A stretch of DNA of 42,908 bases from Streptomyces bobili (lineage in GTDB: Bacteria > Actinomycetota > Actinomycetes > Streptomycetales > Streptomycetaceae). The stretch lies in contig NZ_MUBA01000272.1 of assembly GCF_002154575.1 (NCBI RefSeq), positions 1-42,908 on the forward strand. The letters run 5' to 3'. Of the stretch, positions 34,086-42,344 are shown one piece after another; positions within the stretch are counted from its first letter, which is position 1, and each line of letters starts with the position of its first letter. Under the pieces are notes generated by a model. The model saw only the letters and a list, made by a program, of their open reading frames with translations. It was not told where the DNA came from and ran no database searches. A program made the translations under genes and the position numbers.

Positions 34086-35081
34086 ATGCTGAGCAACACC
34101 AAGCGCCAGCTGGCCCCGGCCCAACTCGACGCGCTGCTGCGCGAGTCGACGGGCATCGGATGCCGGGTCGACGCAGAGCTGACGGACGGCTGGTTCAACA
34201 CGGCGTACCGGGTCCTGCTCGACGACGGCCGCCCCGCCGTCGTGAAGCTCGCCCCACACGACGACGTGCCGGTGCTGCGCTACGAGCGAGGCATCATGGC
34301 GACCGAGGCCATGGTCTACCGACTCGCCGCGGCCTCCCCCGGCTGCGGCGTGCCCATGCCCGACCTCCTGCACGCCGGAGACGGATTCCTCGTCATCTCC
34401 ACGCTGGACGGCTCCCCTTGGGACAAACTCGCGGACGAGCTCGCCCCCGAGAGCGCCTCGCCGCTGCGTCGCGAGCTGGGCCGGATCGTCGCGGGTCTGC
34501 ACCGGCTGACCCCCGCTGACGGCCGGTTCGGCTACCCGGCCGCGGAGTCGGCACTGTCCGCCGCCGACTGGGGAACAGCGTTCACCGCCATGGTCGAGGC
34601 CATGCTGGAGGACGCCGCCCGCTGGAACTCCGCACTGGGCGTCCCTCCCGACGACGTGCGCGCCCTGGTGGCGGACGGCGGGTACGCGCTCGACGAGGTC
34701 ACCGAACCCTGCCTGGTCCACTTCGACCTGTGGCCCGGAAACATCTTCGTCCGCATGGCCGACGACGGATCCGCCGCCCGCGTCACGGGGCTCATCGACC
34801 ACGAGCGCGCGTTCTGGGGTGACCCGGCCGCCGAGCTGATCTCCCTGGCGTTCGGAGGCGACACCGGCGCGGACAGCGCGCTCGTCGCGGGCTACACGGA
34901 GGCCGGCGGCCGGTTCGGCTCGGGGCCCGCGTTCCGCCACCGTCTGGCGCTCTACGGGCTGTACCTCGGCCTGCTGCTCGTGACCGAGTGCGGGCCCCGC
35001 GGCTACCAGGACGCGGACCATGTGGCCTTCTGCCGCGACTACCTCGACGCCCGGATCGCCGAACTGCGTGCCCTGAGGTGA
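34086..35081 (+). CDS. aminoglycoside phosphotransferase-fold kinase
   Basis: The ATG at 34086 follows GAAAGAG. The 331-residue protein has the APH/choline kinase plan. A nucleotide-binding N-lobe includes AVVKLAP with its lysine. The catalytic loop CLVHFDLWPGNIFV has the Asp and Asn (Brenner-type H-x-D-x4-N), and the metal-binding segment GLIDHERAFWGDPAAEL has the second Asp. The family phosphorylates hydroxyls of aminoglycosides, macrolides, sugars, choline or homoserine. Most streptomycete members have unknown substrates, and nothing here points to antibiotic resistance. It may share control with the upstream TetR gene. Confidence 0.9.
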   Translation: MLSNTKRQLAPAQLDALLRESTGIGCRVDAELTDGWFNTAYRVLLDDGRPAVVKLAPHDDVPVLRYERGIMATEAMVYRLAAASPGCGVPMPDLLHAGDGFLVISTLDGSPWDKLADELAPESASPLRRELGRIVAGLHRLTPADGRFGYPAAESALSAADWGTAFTAMVEAMLEDAARWNSALGVPPDDVRALVADGGYALDEVTEPCLVHFDLWPGNIFVRMADDGSAARVTGLIDHERAFWGDPAAELISLAFGGDTGADSALVAGYTEAGGRFGSGPAFRHRLALYGLYLGLLLVTECGPRGYQDADHVAFCRDYLDARIAELRALR

Positions 35082-35144
35082 GCCGGACACCGGAGCCCGG
35101 TCAGCAGGTTCGGCACGATCACCCTGGGCCGGGGGTCACCACCG

Positions 35145-35300
35145 CGATAGCGTTCACCCTCAACTCATTGCAATGATCCACCCTCACCCTCATTGCGTTA
35201 TCGTCAACCCATTGCAACGATTTTGCCGCAACTACTACCTGCAGTTTTAATGATTCTGCGCAACAAATGCTTTGCGCACCCCATGAACGCAACGTAGCGT
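35145..35300. repeat. AT-rich intergenic region with CATTGC repeats and palindromes
   Basis: CATTGC occurs at 35166, 35191 and 35210. A 17-bp unit around it (35161-35177 and 35205-35221) matches at 15 of 17 positions. CATTGCAATG at 35166-35175 is a perfect palindrome. TGCGCAA-N8-TTGCGCA spans 35257-35278, and AACGC-N6-GCGTT follows near 35286-35301. GC content drops sharply compared with the flanks. It precedes the GtrA-like gene, so it may be a densely regulated promoter, an iteron-like site or an acquired segment. Confidence 0.6.
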
Positions 35301-35345
35301 TTCCATAACAGGAAACACCGAGCGTCATCAATGGGGGGCCGGATC

Positions 35346-36296
35346 ATGGACACACCACAGAGCCGGCAGCAGTCGCCTCCCGGCGCCGTCACCGCTTTCG
35401 CCCGCTTCGCGCTCCTCGGCGGCGGGGTGGGCATCACCTCCGGCTTCGCCGTGGCAGCCCTCGCCGCATGGATTCCCTGGGTCCTGGCCAACGCCCTGAT
35501 CACCGTGGCCTCCACGCTCCTCGCCACCGAGTTGCACGCCCGCTTCACCTTCGGCGTGGGCAGACCCGCGACCCGGCGCCAGCATGCTCAGTCGGCAGGG
35601 TCCGCGGCAGCCGCCTACACGCTGACCTGCGTGGCCATGCTCGTCCTGCAACAACTGGTGGCAGCGCCCGGCGCCTTGCTCCAGCAGGCGGTCTACCTGT
35701 CCGCCTCCGCCCTCGCCGGGGTCGCACGCTTCGCCGTGCTGCGCCTCGCCGTCTTCACCCACAACCGCCCACGGACCGCGGCCACCGCCCGTCCCGCGCC
35801 GGCCCCGCGGTGCTCCGCTCCCGACAGTCGCCGGACGGCACAGACGGCTGCGGCGGCACCGTACACGGCCCACCGCACCAGCCTGCGCTCCGCGGTCGGT
35901 GTCCACGGCTGCGGCCAAGTCCGGCCGGCTCACAAGGCGGAGGCCGTGCCGGCCCGGCCGCCTGCCCGGCTCGCAGCCCGGCAAGGCTCAGCTCAGTACG
36001 CGCCGATCCAGCGTCGGACGGCGTCGTTGACGGTGTCGTCGAGGGTACTCAGCGCTTCCACGGCGTGCAGGTCCCCGGGCGCGGGCGCGAGTCCCGCTCG
36101 GACGAGTGCCGCGTGCAGTTCCAGGCGTCGGCGGTCGGCCGCAGCCATCGCCCGCGGCGGGCCCGAGTCGGGGGCGGCCTGCGGTGCTTCCTCCTCGGTC
36201 CCCGCCTGGGAGGGTACGCGCCAGTCCTCGTCCCCCCACTGCCCTCCCGTCTGCGCACCGTTCAACGCCGTATGCGCGTCGAAGCCACAGCGGTAG
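35346..36296 (+). CDS. GtrA-like membrane protein with long low-complexity C-terminal frame
   Basis: The ATG at 35346 (MDTPQSRQQ) follows a GGGGGG run. Residues about 15-140 match the GtrA family: four hydrophobic segments (FALLGGGVGITSGFAVAAL, a WVLANALITVASTL helix, an AAAYTLTCVAMLVLQQL helix, and YLSASALAGVARFAVLRLAVF). GtrA proteins are small membrane proteins linked to lipid-linked sugar transfer and cell-surface glycan modification. The usual length is 130-170 residues, but here the frame stays open to 36296 with a composition-biased tail (from about 145) that lies opposite another gene from 35993. The real protein may use this whole frame or may have lost its natural stop. Confidence 0.65.
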   Translation: MDTPQSRQQSPPGAVTAFARFALLGGGVGITSGFAVAALAAWIPWVLANALITVASTLLATELHARFTFGVGRPATRRQHAQSAGSAAAAYTLTCVAMLVLQQLVAAPGALLQQAVYLSASALAGVARFAVLRLAVFTHNRPRTAATARPAPAPRCSAPDSRRTAQTAAAAPYTAHRTSLRSAVGVHGCGQVRPAHKAEAVPARPPARLAARQGSAQYAPIQRRTASLTVSSRVLSASTACRSPGAGASPARTSAACSSRRRRSAAAIARGGPESGAACGASSSVPAWEGTRQSSSPHCPPVCAPFNAVCASKPQR

Positions 36297-36355
36297 GGGT
36301 CGAGAATCAGCTGAGGCACCGTCACGGCGGTCGGTGAGTACGTCCACTCCTGCAT
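35993..36355 (-). CDS. conserved-looking hypothetical protein
   Basis: I do not recognise the family. The ATG at 36355 follows GGAGG by four bases. The 120-residue product starts MQEWTYSPTAVTVPQLILDP, has an acidic, proline-containing middle (about 45-70), and ends with helices ELHAALVRAGLAPAPGDLHA and LSTLDDTVNDAVRRWIGAY. It has no membrane segment or signal peptide. Its coding region is antisense to the low-complexity tail of the GtrA-like frame. The amphipathic residue pattern and good ribosome site favour this gene over that tail. An in-frame start at 36493 would add 46 residues. Confidence 0.6.
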   Translation of the reverse strand: MQEWTYSPTAVTVPQLILDPYRCGFDAHTALNGAQTGGQWGDEDWRVPSQAGTEEEAPQAAPDSGPPRAMAAADRRRLELHAALVRAGLAPAPGDLHAVEALSTLDDTVNDAVRRWIGAY

Positions 36356-36535
36356 GCAACCTCCAGCGTTCGGCGTTCGCTCGGTGTCCAGGAGGCGGCC
36401 CACCCGGTCTCCAGTTGCACAACCGGCGACGGACCACCCGAACGCTCCCAAACCCATCTCGTCACACCACTGGGCCATCACGGTCACGGCCACGCGGGCG
36501 CGCCGCCCCTGCGGAGCACAACAGACCGCCGCCGC

Positions 36536-36844
36536 TCAGGCGGTGACGGGACTGCCCAGCATCGCGGAAGCCTGCTGGAGCGGGCTGGGAAGGGACGCGG
36601 GTGCGGACGCGGGGAGAGTGCGGCAGGTGAAGCCGAGGCGGGCCATGGCGCGGAGGACTTCGGCGGCGCTGAAGTCGCGGCGGTCCTGGCGGGTGATGAC
36701 CTGGCCGACCTGCTTGACGGGGTAGTGGCGGCGGCCGATGATCACCGTTTCTCCGGTGCTCGCTTCGGGCTTGACGCCCTTCATCGATTCCAGCACACCG
36801 TTCTTGGTGAGTTCGAAGGGGAAACGGGCGATGACGCAGCGCAT
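36536..36844 (-). CDS. small conserved hypothetical protein near cold-shock genes
   Basis: This 102-residue protein starts MRCVIARFPFELTKNGVLES and contains GETVIIGRRHYPVKQVGQVI and DRRDFSAAEVLRAMARLGFT. It is soluble, basic and has no recognised catalytic motif. The start follows GAAGGGGAG-like sequence. Similar short proteins occur in streptomycetes close to cold-shock and DEAD-box helicase genes, as I recall, and here it lies in the same direction after the CBS-like and helicase genes. A link to RNA metabolism or cold adaptation is inferred from position alone. Confidence 0.75.
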   Translation of the reverse strand: MRCVIARFPFELTKNGVLESMKGVKPEASTGETVIIGRRHYPVKQVGQVITRQDRRDFSAAEVLRAMARLGFTCRTLPASAPASLPSPLQQASAMLGSPVTA

Positions 36845-36894
36845 GGGGCCTCGCAGTGAGAAGGGGAGAACGGTCCGGCCAGAGGTGAGGCGGT

Positions 36895-37299
36895 TCAGCG
36901 GGAGAGGGCGAGGTCGCCCAGGGCGCCGCCGTGCCCGTAGGCCACCGGCAGGGCACGGGGCCGGGGTTCGCGCGTCGCGTGTCCGGCTTCGGCCGCAGTG
37001 CTCACGGCTGAGGTGAGCACACCGTGGTCGCCGAGGATGTCACGCAGACGGACACGGTCCGTGTAGGTGGAGCTGTCGCGGACGGCGGCGAGTTCGGTCC
37101 TGGTGACCAGGCCGGTGCTCTGGCCGTCCTGGTCGCAGACGACCAGTCGGCTCGTGCGTGCGGCCGTCATGACGGCAAGCGCCACTTCGACGCTCATGTC
37201 GTCACAGACCTGCGGTTCCGCCGCGTCCAGGATGTCACCGACCGTCCCGTGCGGAAGGTCGGTGCTCACCGGGCGGGGCTGTGTCTGAACCAACGTCAA
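36895..37299 (-). CDS. CBS-domain-like protein, probable TTG start
   Basis: The start chosen is TTG 37299, because a strong AGGAGG lies six bases before it; the ATG at 37338 is upstream of that ribosome site. The 134-residue protein holds one CBS-type repeat and the beginning of a second (TVGDILDAAEPQVCDDMSVE, ALAVMTAARTSRLVVCDQDG, STGLVTRTELAAVR, VRLRDILGDHGVL). CBS pairs bind adenine nucleotides and sense energy state. It lies between the helicase gene (45 bp upstream) and the small conserved protein, all in the same direction, suggesting one transcript. Confidence 0.75.
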   Translation of the reverse strand: MTLVQTQPRPVSTDLPHGTVGDILDAAEPQVCDDMSVEVALAVMTAARTSRLVVCDQDGQSTGLVTRTELAAVRDSSTYTDRVRLRDILGDHGVLTSAVSTAAEAGHATREPRPRALPVAYGHGGALGDLALSR

Positions 37300-37344
37300 A
37301 AGGTGCCTCCTGCGAAGATGGGTCGGCTTCCGGGTCACGAAGGT

Positions 37345-38799
37345 TCAGGCCGCCGCGGGCGTGCGCCGGGTCCCCGAGGAGGGGCGGCGCCGGCCTCGGG
37401 AGGAGGCGCCGCGCTTGGGACGCTCGGACACCGGTGCGGTGATGACGACCGGGATGCCGGAGGGGGTCTGTGCGCCGGTGATCCTGCTCAGGGCTTCGTC
37501 ACCCGAGCGGACCTGGGTGGTCTGCGGCTGGATTCCCGCGTCCGACATGAGGCGGACCATGCCGCGGCGCTGGCTGGGGGTGACCAGGGTGACGACGCTG
37601 CCGGACTCGCCGGCACGGGCCGTACGGCCGCCGCGGTGGAGGTAGTCCTTGTGGTCGGTCGGCGGATCGACGTTGACGACCAGGTCGAGGTTGTCGACGT
37701 GGATGCCGCGCGCCGCGACATTGGTGGCCACCAGCACGCTCACGTGCCCCGTCTTGAACTGCGCCAGCGTGCGGGTGCGCTGCGGCTGCGACTTGCCGCC
37801 GTGCAGCGCGGCGGCCCGGACTCCGCTGTTGAGGAGGTCCTGGGTGAGGCGGTCGACGGCGTGCTTGGTGTCCAGGAACATGATCACGCGTCCGTCGCGG
37901 GCGGCGATCTCGGTCGTGGCGGCGTGCTTGTCGGCGCCGTGGACGTGCAGGACGTGGTGCTCCATCGTGGTGACCGCGCCGGCCGACGGGTCGACCGAGT
38001 GCACGACCGGGTCGGTCAGATAGCGGCGTACGAGCAGGTCGACATTGCGGTCCAGGGTGGCGGAGAACAACATCCGCTGCCCTTCCGGACGCACCTGGTC
38101 GAGCAGCGCGGTGACCTGCGGCATGAAGCCCATGTCGGCCATCTGGTCGGCCTCGTCCAGCACCGTGATGCCCACGTGGTTCAGCCGGCAGTCGCCACGG
38201 TCGATGAGGTCCTTGAGCCGGCCCGGGGTCGCGACGACGACCTCGGCACCGCCGCGCAGCGCACCGGCCTGCTTGCCGATCGACATCCCGCCCACGACCG
38301 TGGCCAGCCGCAGCCTGACCGAGCGGGCGTACGGGGTGAGCGCGTCGGTCACCTGCTGCGCCAGTTCACGCGTCGGTACGAGGATCAGCCCCAGCGGCTG
38401 ACGGGGCTCGGCACGCTGTCCGGCGGTGCGGGCGAGCAGGGCGAGGCCGAAGGCGAGGGTCTTGCCGGATCCGGTGCGTCCGCGGCCGAGGACGTCACGG
38501 CCCGCGAGGGAGTTCGGCAGCGTCGCGCCCTGGATCGGGAACGGCGTGGTCACACCCTGCCTGCCGAGTTCGGCCAGTAGTTGCTCAGGCATGGCGAGAT
38601 CGGCGAATCCGTCGACGGCGGGCAGCGCGGGAGTGATCGTCCTGGGGAGAGCGAACTCACCCTGCGGTGCGGCGGGCCGGCGGCCGTAGCCGCCGGAACG
38701 GCGCGGTGCCTGCGAGGCGAAGCGACTGCCGCCCCTTCCGGCGTCGGCGCCGCCGTTACGCGTGCGGGCCGAGCGGTCGTTCGTGTGTGTGCGGTTCAT
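37345..38799 (-). CDS. DEAD-box ATP-dependent RNA helicase
   Basis: The ATG at 38799 follows GAGGAAGG; the frame stays open further upstream but without coding character. The 484-residue protein has a basic glycine/arginine-rich N-terminus (1-50), then the full helicase set: Q motif (GVTTPFPIQ), motif I GRTGSGKT, Ia PTRELAQQ, Ib TPGR, II DEAD in VLDEADQMADMGF, III SAT, V ATNVAARGIH and VI HRGGRTARAG. The C-terminal tail is basic (RGRRRPSSGTRR) and likely binds RNA. Such enzymes unwind structured RNA for ribosome assembly or mRNA turnover, especially in the cold. The cold-shock gene lies 325 bp upstream on the same strand behind a terminator hairpin. Confidence 0.95.
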   Translation of the reverse strand: MNRTHTNDRSARTRNGGADAGRGGSRFASQAPRRSGGYGRRPAAPQGEFALPRTITPALPAVDGFADLAMPEQLLAELGRQGVTTPFPIQGATLPNSLAGRDVLGRGRTGSGKTLAFGLALLARTAGQRAEPRQPLGLILVPTRELAQQVTDALTPYARSVRLRLATVVGGMSIGKQAGALRGGAEVVVATPGRLKDLIDRGDCRLNHVGITVLDEADQMADMGFMPQVTALLDQVRPEGQRMLFSATLDRNVDLLVRRYLTDPVVHSVDPSAGAVTTMEHHVLHVHGADKHAATTEIAARDGRVIMFLDTKHAVDRLTQDLLNSGVRAAALHGGKSQPQRTRTLAQFKTGHVSVLVATNVAARGIHVDNLDLVVNVDPPTDHKDYLHRGGRTARAGESGSVVTLVTPSQRRGMVRLMSDAGIQPQTTQVRSGDEALSRITGAQTPSGIPVVITAPVSERPKRGASSRGRRRPSSGTRRTPAAA

Positions 38800-39072
38800 G
38801 CGGAACCTTCCTCGATGCGGCGCGCATATCAAGGAATTCCCGCAGCGATGAGCGGCATGGAGAATTACAAGTATGGACCGGTAGCAAAAGAGAGCAATCA
38901 GGCCGGCGGAAATACACGCGGGCTCAGATACCTGAAGGGGACGTAAAGGCATGGAGTCGACTGCGGTGCAGCGATTCGGGATGCTTCTGCGTCGTGGAGG
39001 GCGGTGCCGCGAAGCGTGCGCCCCTGATTCTGCCGGGTCGTCCCGCGGGTGGACCCACCGCGGGAGACGGGT
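38800..39072 (-). promoter_or_regulatory. upstream region of the helicase gene
   Basis: A 273-bp leader with AT-rich patches at 38820-38935. On the minus strand, TTGCTC and a TACTTG-like hexamer about 18 bp apart are a weak promoter candidate. A long 5' untranslated region would fit cold-regulated helicase mRNAs (family knowledge). Confidence 0.3.
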
Positions 39073-39114
39073 GCAGCTGGGGCCCGCACCCCGAAGGATG
39101 CGGGCCCCAGCTGC
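39073..39114 (-). terminator. perfect 16-bp hairpin terminator of the cold-shock gene
   Basis: GCAGCTGGGGCCCGCA pairs fully with TGCGGGCCCCAGCTGC around a 10-nt loop, beginning 10 bp after the cold-shock stop codon in the minus direction. It separates the cold-shock gene from the helicase gene. Confidence 0.85.
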
Positions 39115-39124
39115 AGAGTGTGCG

Positions 39125-39328
39125 TCAGGCCGGAACGATGTTCTCGGCCGTCGGGCCCTTCTGGCCCTGCGCGATGTCGAAGGTAACCTTCTGGCCCTCG
39201 AGCAGCTCGCGGAAGCCCTGAGCGGCGATGTTCGAGTAGTGGGCGAACACGTCCGGACCGCCACCATCCTGCTCGATGAAGCCGAAGCCCTTTTCCGCGT
39301 TGAACCACTTCACGGTACCAGCAGCCAT
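39125..39328 (-). CDS. CspA-family cold-shock protein
   Basis: The 67-residue single cold-shock domain has KGFGFI (RNP1) and VFAHY (RNP2), plus the usual [20 protein letters not shown] start and KGPTAENI end. It binds single-stranded RNA and DNA and acts as an RNA chaperone that prevents secondary structure. The ATG at 39328 follows AAAGGAG. It is a single-gene transcript closed by the hairpin at 39073-39114 and preceded by a long AT-rich leader. The neighbouring DEAD-box helicase gene in the same direction suggests a joint role in keeping RNA unfolded in the cold. Confidence 0.97.
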   Translation of the reverse strand: MAAGTVKWFNAEKGFGFIEQDGGGPDVFAHYSNIAAQGFRELLEGQKVTFDIAQGQKGPTAENIVPA

Positions 39329-39501
39329 GTCATATCTCCTTTGGGGCAATGCATCGGAATCCGCACTGCGCGGACGCCGTGTCGCCGCAATGATTACCCC
39401 GCCTGAAAAACAACCGGCATACAAAAGTGCTCCCACCCGAACGAACAGGGTGAGGGCACTTGAAGTTTTGGGAACCACAACTGCAACTGAGATAGACAGT
39501 A
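39329..39501 (-). promoter_or_regulatory. putative long 5' leader and promoter of the cold-shock gene
   Basis: An AT-rich stretch of about 170 bp before the cold-shock start. A TACTGT -10 candidate lies at 39501-39496 (minus strand). A long structured leader is typical of cold-inducible csp mRNAs; no clear -35 element was seen. Confidence 0.4.
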
Positions 39502-39667
39502 GCACGCCGGAACGGCCTGTGCTCGTTGAGCAATTCCGCTCCGCCCGTCGCGACAAAATCTCTCACCGCATGGTCGGCAAAACTCTCACCTCGCGGCTAC
39601 AGATATCCATTCACCCGAAGCACAATGTCCAACAAGAGTTTGGTCGGCACATCGACCGAACGGCGTA

Positions 39668-40954
39668 TCAGGGCGGGCCGGCCGCGGCAGCGGTCCGGAC
39701 GCCACCGGTGCCGCTCCCGGTGCCAACGGCATGCGCCGGGAGGCGTCGGACGGCCGGGACGCACAGCAGCGCCAGGGCGGCGGGCACCGCGAGAAACGTC
39801 ATGGCGTACAGGGTGGGCCGCACACCGAGGGACTCGGACACCGGGCCGGCGAGCACCAGGCCGAGCGGCATGAGTCCCGCCGACAGCAGGTAGTCGTAGG
39901 AACTGACGCGGGACAGGGCGGCCTGGGGTATGTGCGTCTGCAGCGAGGTCTCCCACAGGACGAAGAAGAGGGAGACGGCTACGCCGGTGACCGCTTCGAG
40001 GACCGCGATCAGCGCGAGCGAGCCGCCGGACCCGATGATGACCGCCTGACAGGACGCCACGGCGAGCGCCGCGGCGGCCAGGGCCATGGGACGTGCGACC
40101 TTGAGCCGGTAGGCGCACACGTCTCCGACGACGGAGCCGATCCCGAAGGCCGCGACCACCACCGACCAGCTCGCGGCACCGCCCCATTCCCTTTCGGCGA
40201 GTACGGGTCCCAGCACGAACACCGACGGCAGGACGACCACGTGGTAGACCGACATGGCGCCCATGGCCGACCACACCCATGTCCGGCCGCGGACCTGCAC
40301 CCAGCCGGCGCGCAGGTCCGCGAGGAACGTCCCCCCGGCCATGTCCTTCACCGCCTCCGGTGCCGTCTCGCGCGGTGTCAGCCGGGCCAGGAACGCGGCA
40401 CTGACGGCGAAGGTCAGGGTGTCCAGGGCGAGGGCACCGCCCGGTCCCGCCACCGCGACCAGACCGCCGGCCAGGGCTGGACCGATCACCAGCCCTGACG
40501 AGAGGACGAACCCGCGCAGCGCGTTGGCCTCCCGCAGCCGGTCCGGCCCGACGACCAGTGGCACCAGCCCGGTGGCAGCCGGCATGAAGAACGCGTCGGC
40601 CGTGCCGAACACGATCATCAGCAGGACGAGATGCGAAACCTCTGCGACGCCGGTCAGCAGCAGCACGGCGATGAGCGCCTGGACGGCGCACCGCACCACG
40701 TCGGAGACCAGCATGATGCGATGCCGCCGGAAGCGGTCCGCCCAGACCCCGCCCACCAGGGTGAACAGCAGCATGGGCAGCAGCCCCGAGGCGGCCACGA
40801 GCCCGACGTCCGAGGCGGACCCGCCCACCGAGAGCACCGCGAAGGGCACGGCCACGAACGACACCCGGTCCCCCAGCACGGACAGGGACTGCCCGATGAA
40901 CAGGCGGGCGAACTGCGGCTCGTCACGCAGCACGCCAGGGACCAGGGATGTCAT
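39668..40954 (-). CDS. MFS transporter (MFS_3/EntS-like exporter)
   Basis: This 428-residue protein has about 12 membrane segments in two halves. The N-half opens with QFARLFIGQSLSVLGDRVSF. The loop-2/3 signature GGVWADRFRRHRIMLVSDVV matches the MFS_3 subgroup that includes enterobactin and macrolide exporters. The C-terminal tail (about 405-428) is glycine/alanine-rich and cytosolic. The direction is probably export of a small molecule by proton antiport; the substrate is unknown and no siderophore or antibiotic gene is adjacent. It is divergent from the phosphatase gene at 41148, with about 190 bp between. Confidence 0.9.
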   Translation of the reverse strand: MTSLVPGVLRDEPQFARLFIGQSLSVLGDRVSFVAVPFAVLSVGGSASDVGLVAASGLLPMLLFTLVGGVWADRFRRHRIMLVSDVVRCAVQALIAVLLLTGVAEVSHLVLLMIVFGTADAFFMPAATGLVPLVVGPDRLREANALRGFVLSSGLVIGPALAGGLVAVAGPGGALALDTLTFAVSAAFLARLTPRETAPEAVKDMAGGTFLADLRAGWVQVRGRTWVWSAMGAMSVYHVVVLPSVFVLGPVLAEREWGGAASWSVVVAAFGIGSVVGDVCAYRLKVARPMALAAAALAVASCQAVIIGSGGSLALIAVLEAVTGVAVSLFFVLWETSLQTHIPQAALSRVSSYDYLLSAGLMPLGLVLAGPVSESLGVRPTLYAMTFLAVPAALALLCVPAVRRLPAHAVGTGSGTGGVRTAAAAGPP

Positions 40955-41147
40955 TCGGTGACCGATCAGAGACGCGAGGGCGGAATGAGCGACGCCCGAT
41001 CGTACGGAGCGGCGTCCTCACCGGTCATCCGGTTTTCCCCGGGCACCCGCACCCTTGGCACCCGCACCGACGACCGCCGGCCGGAGAGTGGCGGAGAGTG
41101 GCGGACCGCACCGCCGCGCACTTCATCCCGATACGATCCATTTTGTG

Positions 41148-42257
41148 ATGAGGTCAGGGCAGCACCGGCGCCACCACCGTCGCTACGGTGGACAGCGGCA
41201 GATCGTGCTGTTGTCTCCGGTCCTCGTCACCCTCCTCATCACCGGCCTGGCAGCCTCCACTCCGAGGGAGATCGCCTTCAGCCGCCTTCTGCCCGCGGCG
41301 CCCGCCCTCGCGGCCGCGATGTGGCCCGTGCTGCCGACGGTCCTGCTGGGGGCGTTCTGCCTGCTGGTCATGGTCGGTGTCAGCTTCTTCCACTCCGATC
41401 TGGGGACGCCCTACACGGCTGCGGCCATCGCCGCCGTCACCCTCGCCGCCGCGTACGCGAGCCACCTGCGACTCCGGCGAGAAGAGATGCTCTTCCAGGT
41501 CCGGCTCGTCGCGGACGCGGCCCAGACGGTGCTGCTGCGCCCGCTGCCACGCCGTATCCAGGACGTCGACATCGAATCGCTCTACCTGGCGGCCCAGGAG
41601 CAGGCCCGGATCGGAGGTGACTTCTACGAGGCGGCGGACACGCCGTACGGAGTCCGCCTGCTGATCGGTGACGTCCGCGGCAAGGGGCTGTCCGCGGTGG
41701 GGGCGGCCGCAGCCGTGACCAACTGCTTCAGGGAGAACGCGTACGACCAGCCGGACCTGACGGGGCTCATCCGCCGTCTGCAGATCACCATGACCCGCTA
41801 CAGCGTCGCGATCCCCGCCGACGATCAACCGGAGCACTTCGCCACCGCTCTGATCGCCGAGATCCCGCACGGCGGCGGACACGTCAAGATCCTCAACTGC
41901 GGGCATCCGCCGCCGGTGTTCGTACGGGACGGGCGGGTCCAGGTGCTGGAACCCGCGCAGGCCTCCACGCCACTCAACCTCGCGGCGCTGCTCGGGGACC
42001 ACTACCACGTCGACACCGTCGCCTTCACCCCGGGCGACCAGATGCTGGTCTACACCGACGGCGTCACGGAGACCCGCGATCGCACCGGCGAGTTCTTCCC
42101 CCTGCCGGACTGGATGCGGCGACACGGCTCGGCACCGCCCCGTGAACTGCTGGACCAGCTCCACACGGCCCTGCTCCGCTACGGCGGCGGAAGGCTGGAC
42201 GACGACATCGCGGCCCTCGCCGTGCGCTGCCGACACACCTGGGTCCAGGAACCCTAG
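41148..42257 (+). CDS. membrane-anchored SpoIIE/PP2C-type serine phosphatase
   Basis: The 369-residue protein (from ATG 41148; an adjacent GTG at 41145 adds one residue) has about three or four membrane segments at 17-105, then a cytosolic SpoIIE domain. All metal-site blocks are present: GGDFYE with Asp158, GDVRGKG with Asp175, YTDGVTE with Asp304, and LDDDIAALAVR near Asp352. It should dephosphorylate anti-anti-sigma factors or similar phospho-proteins in partner-switching stress signalling. No Shine-Dalgarno sequence is seen, and a TACGAT hexamer (41132-41137) ends seven bases before the GTG at 41145, so a leaderless transcript starting at or near that GTG is possible. No sensor domain besides the membrane part is visible. 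Confidence 0.92.
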   Translation: MRSGQHRRHHRRYGGQRQIVLLSPVLVTLLITGLAASTPREIAFSRLLPAAPALAAAMWPVLPTVLLGAFCLLVMVGVSFFHSDLGTPYTAAAIAAVTLAAAYASHLRLRREEMLFQVRLVADAAQTVLLRPLPRRIQDVDIESLYLAAQEQARIGGDFYEAADTPYGVRLLIGDVRGKGLSAVGAAAAVTNCFRENAYDQPDLTGLIRRLQITMTRYSVAIPADDQPEHFATALIAEIPHGGGHVKILNCGHPPPVFVRDGRVQVLEPAQASTPLNLAALLGDHYHVDTVAFTPGDQMLVYTDGVTETRDRTGEFFPLPDWMRRHGSAPPRELLDQLHTALLRYGGGRLDDDIAALAVRCRHTWVQEP

Positions 42258-42344
42258 GAGCGGAGCCCTGGGGCAGCCATCATCGGCGCATGACCGAGTG
42301 GATCCGACGACGCTCGGTCCACAGGAGCAAAGGAGTCGCCCGCC

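Noticed and set aside
34086..35081. Aminoglycoside resistance gene
   Set aside because: The APH fold is clear, but the sequence does not match a recognised resistance subgroup and the neighbourhood gives no support; most such genes have other substrates.
38800..39267. N-terminal extension of the DEAD-box helicase frame by 156 codons
   Set aside because: No helicase homology, poor codon bias, and it crosses the cold-shock gene and its terminator. The ATG at 38799 has a strong ribosome site.
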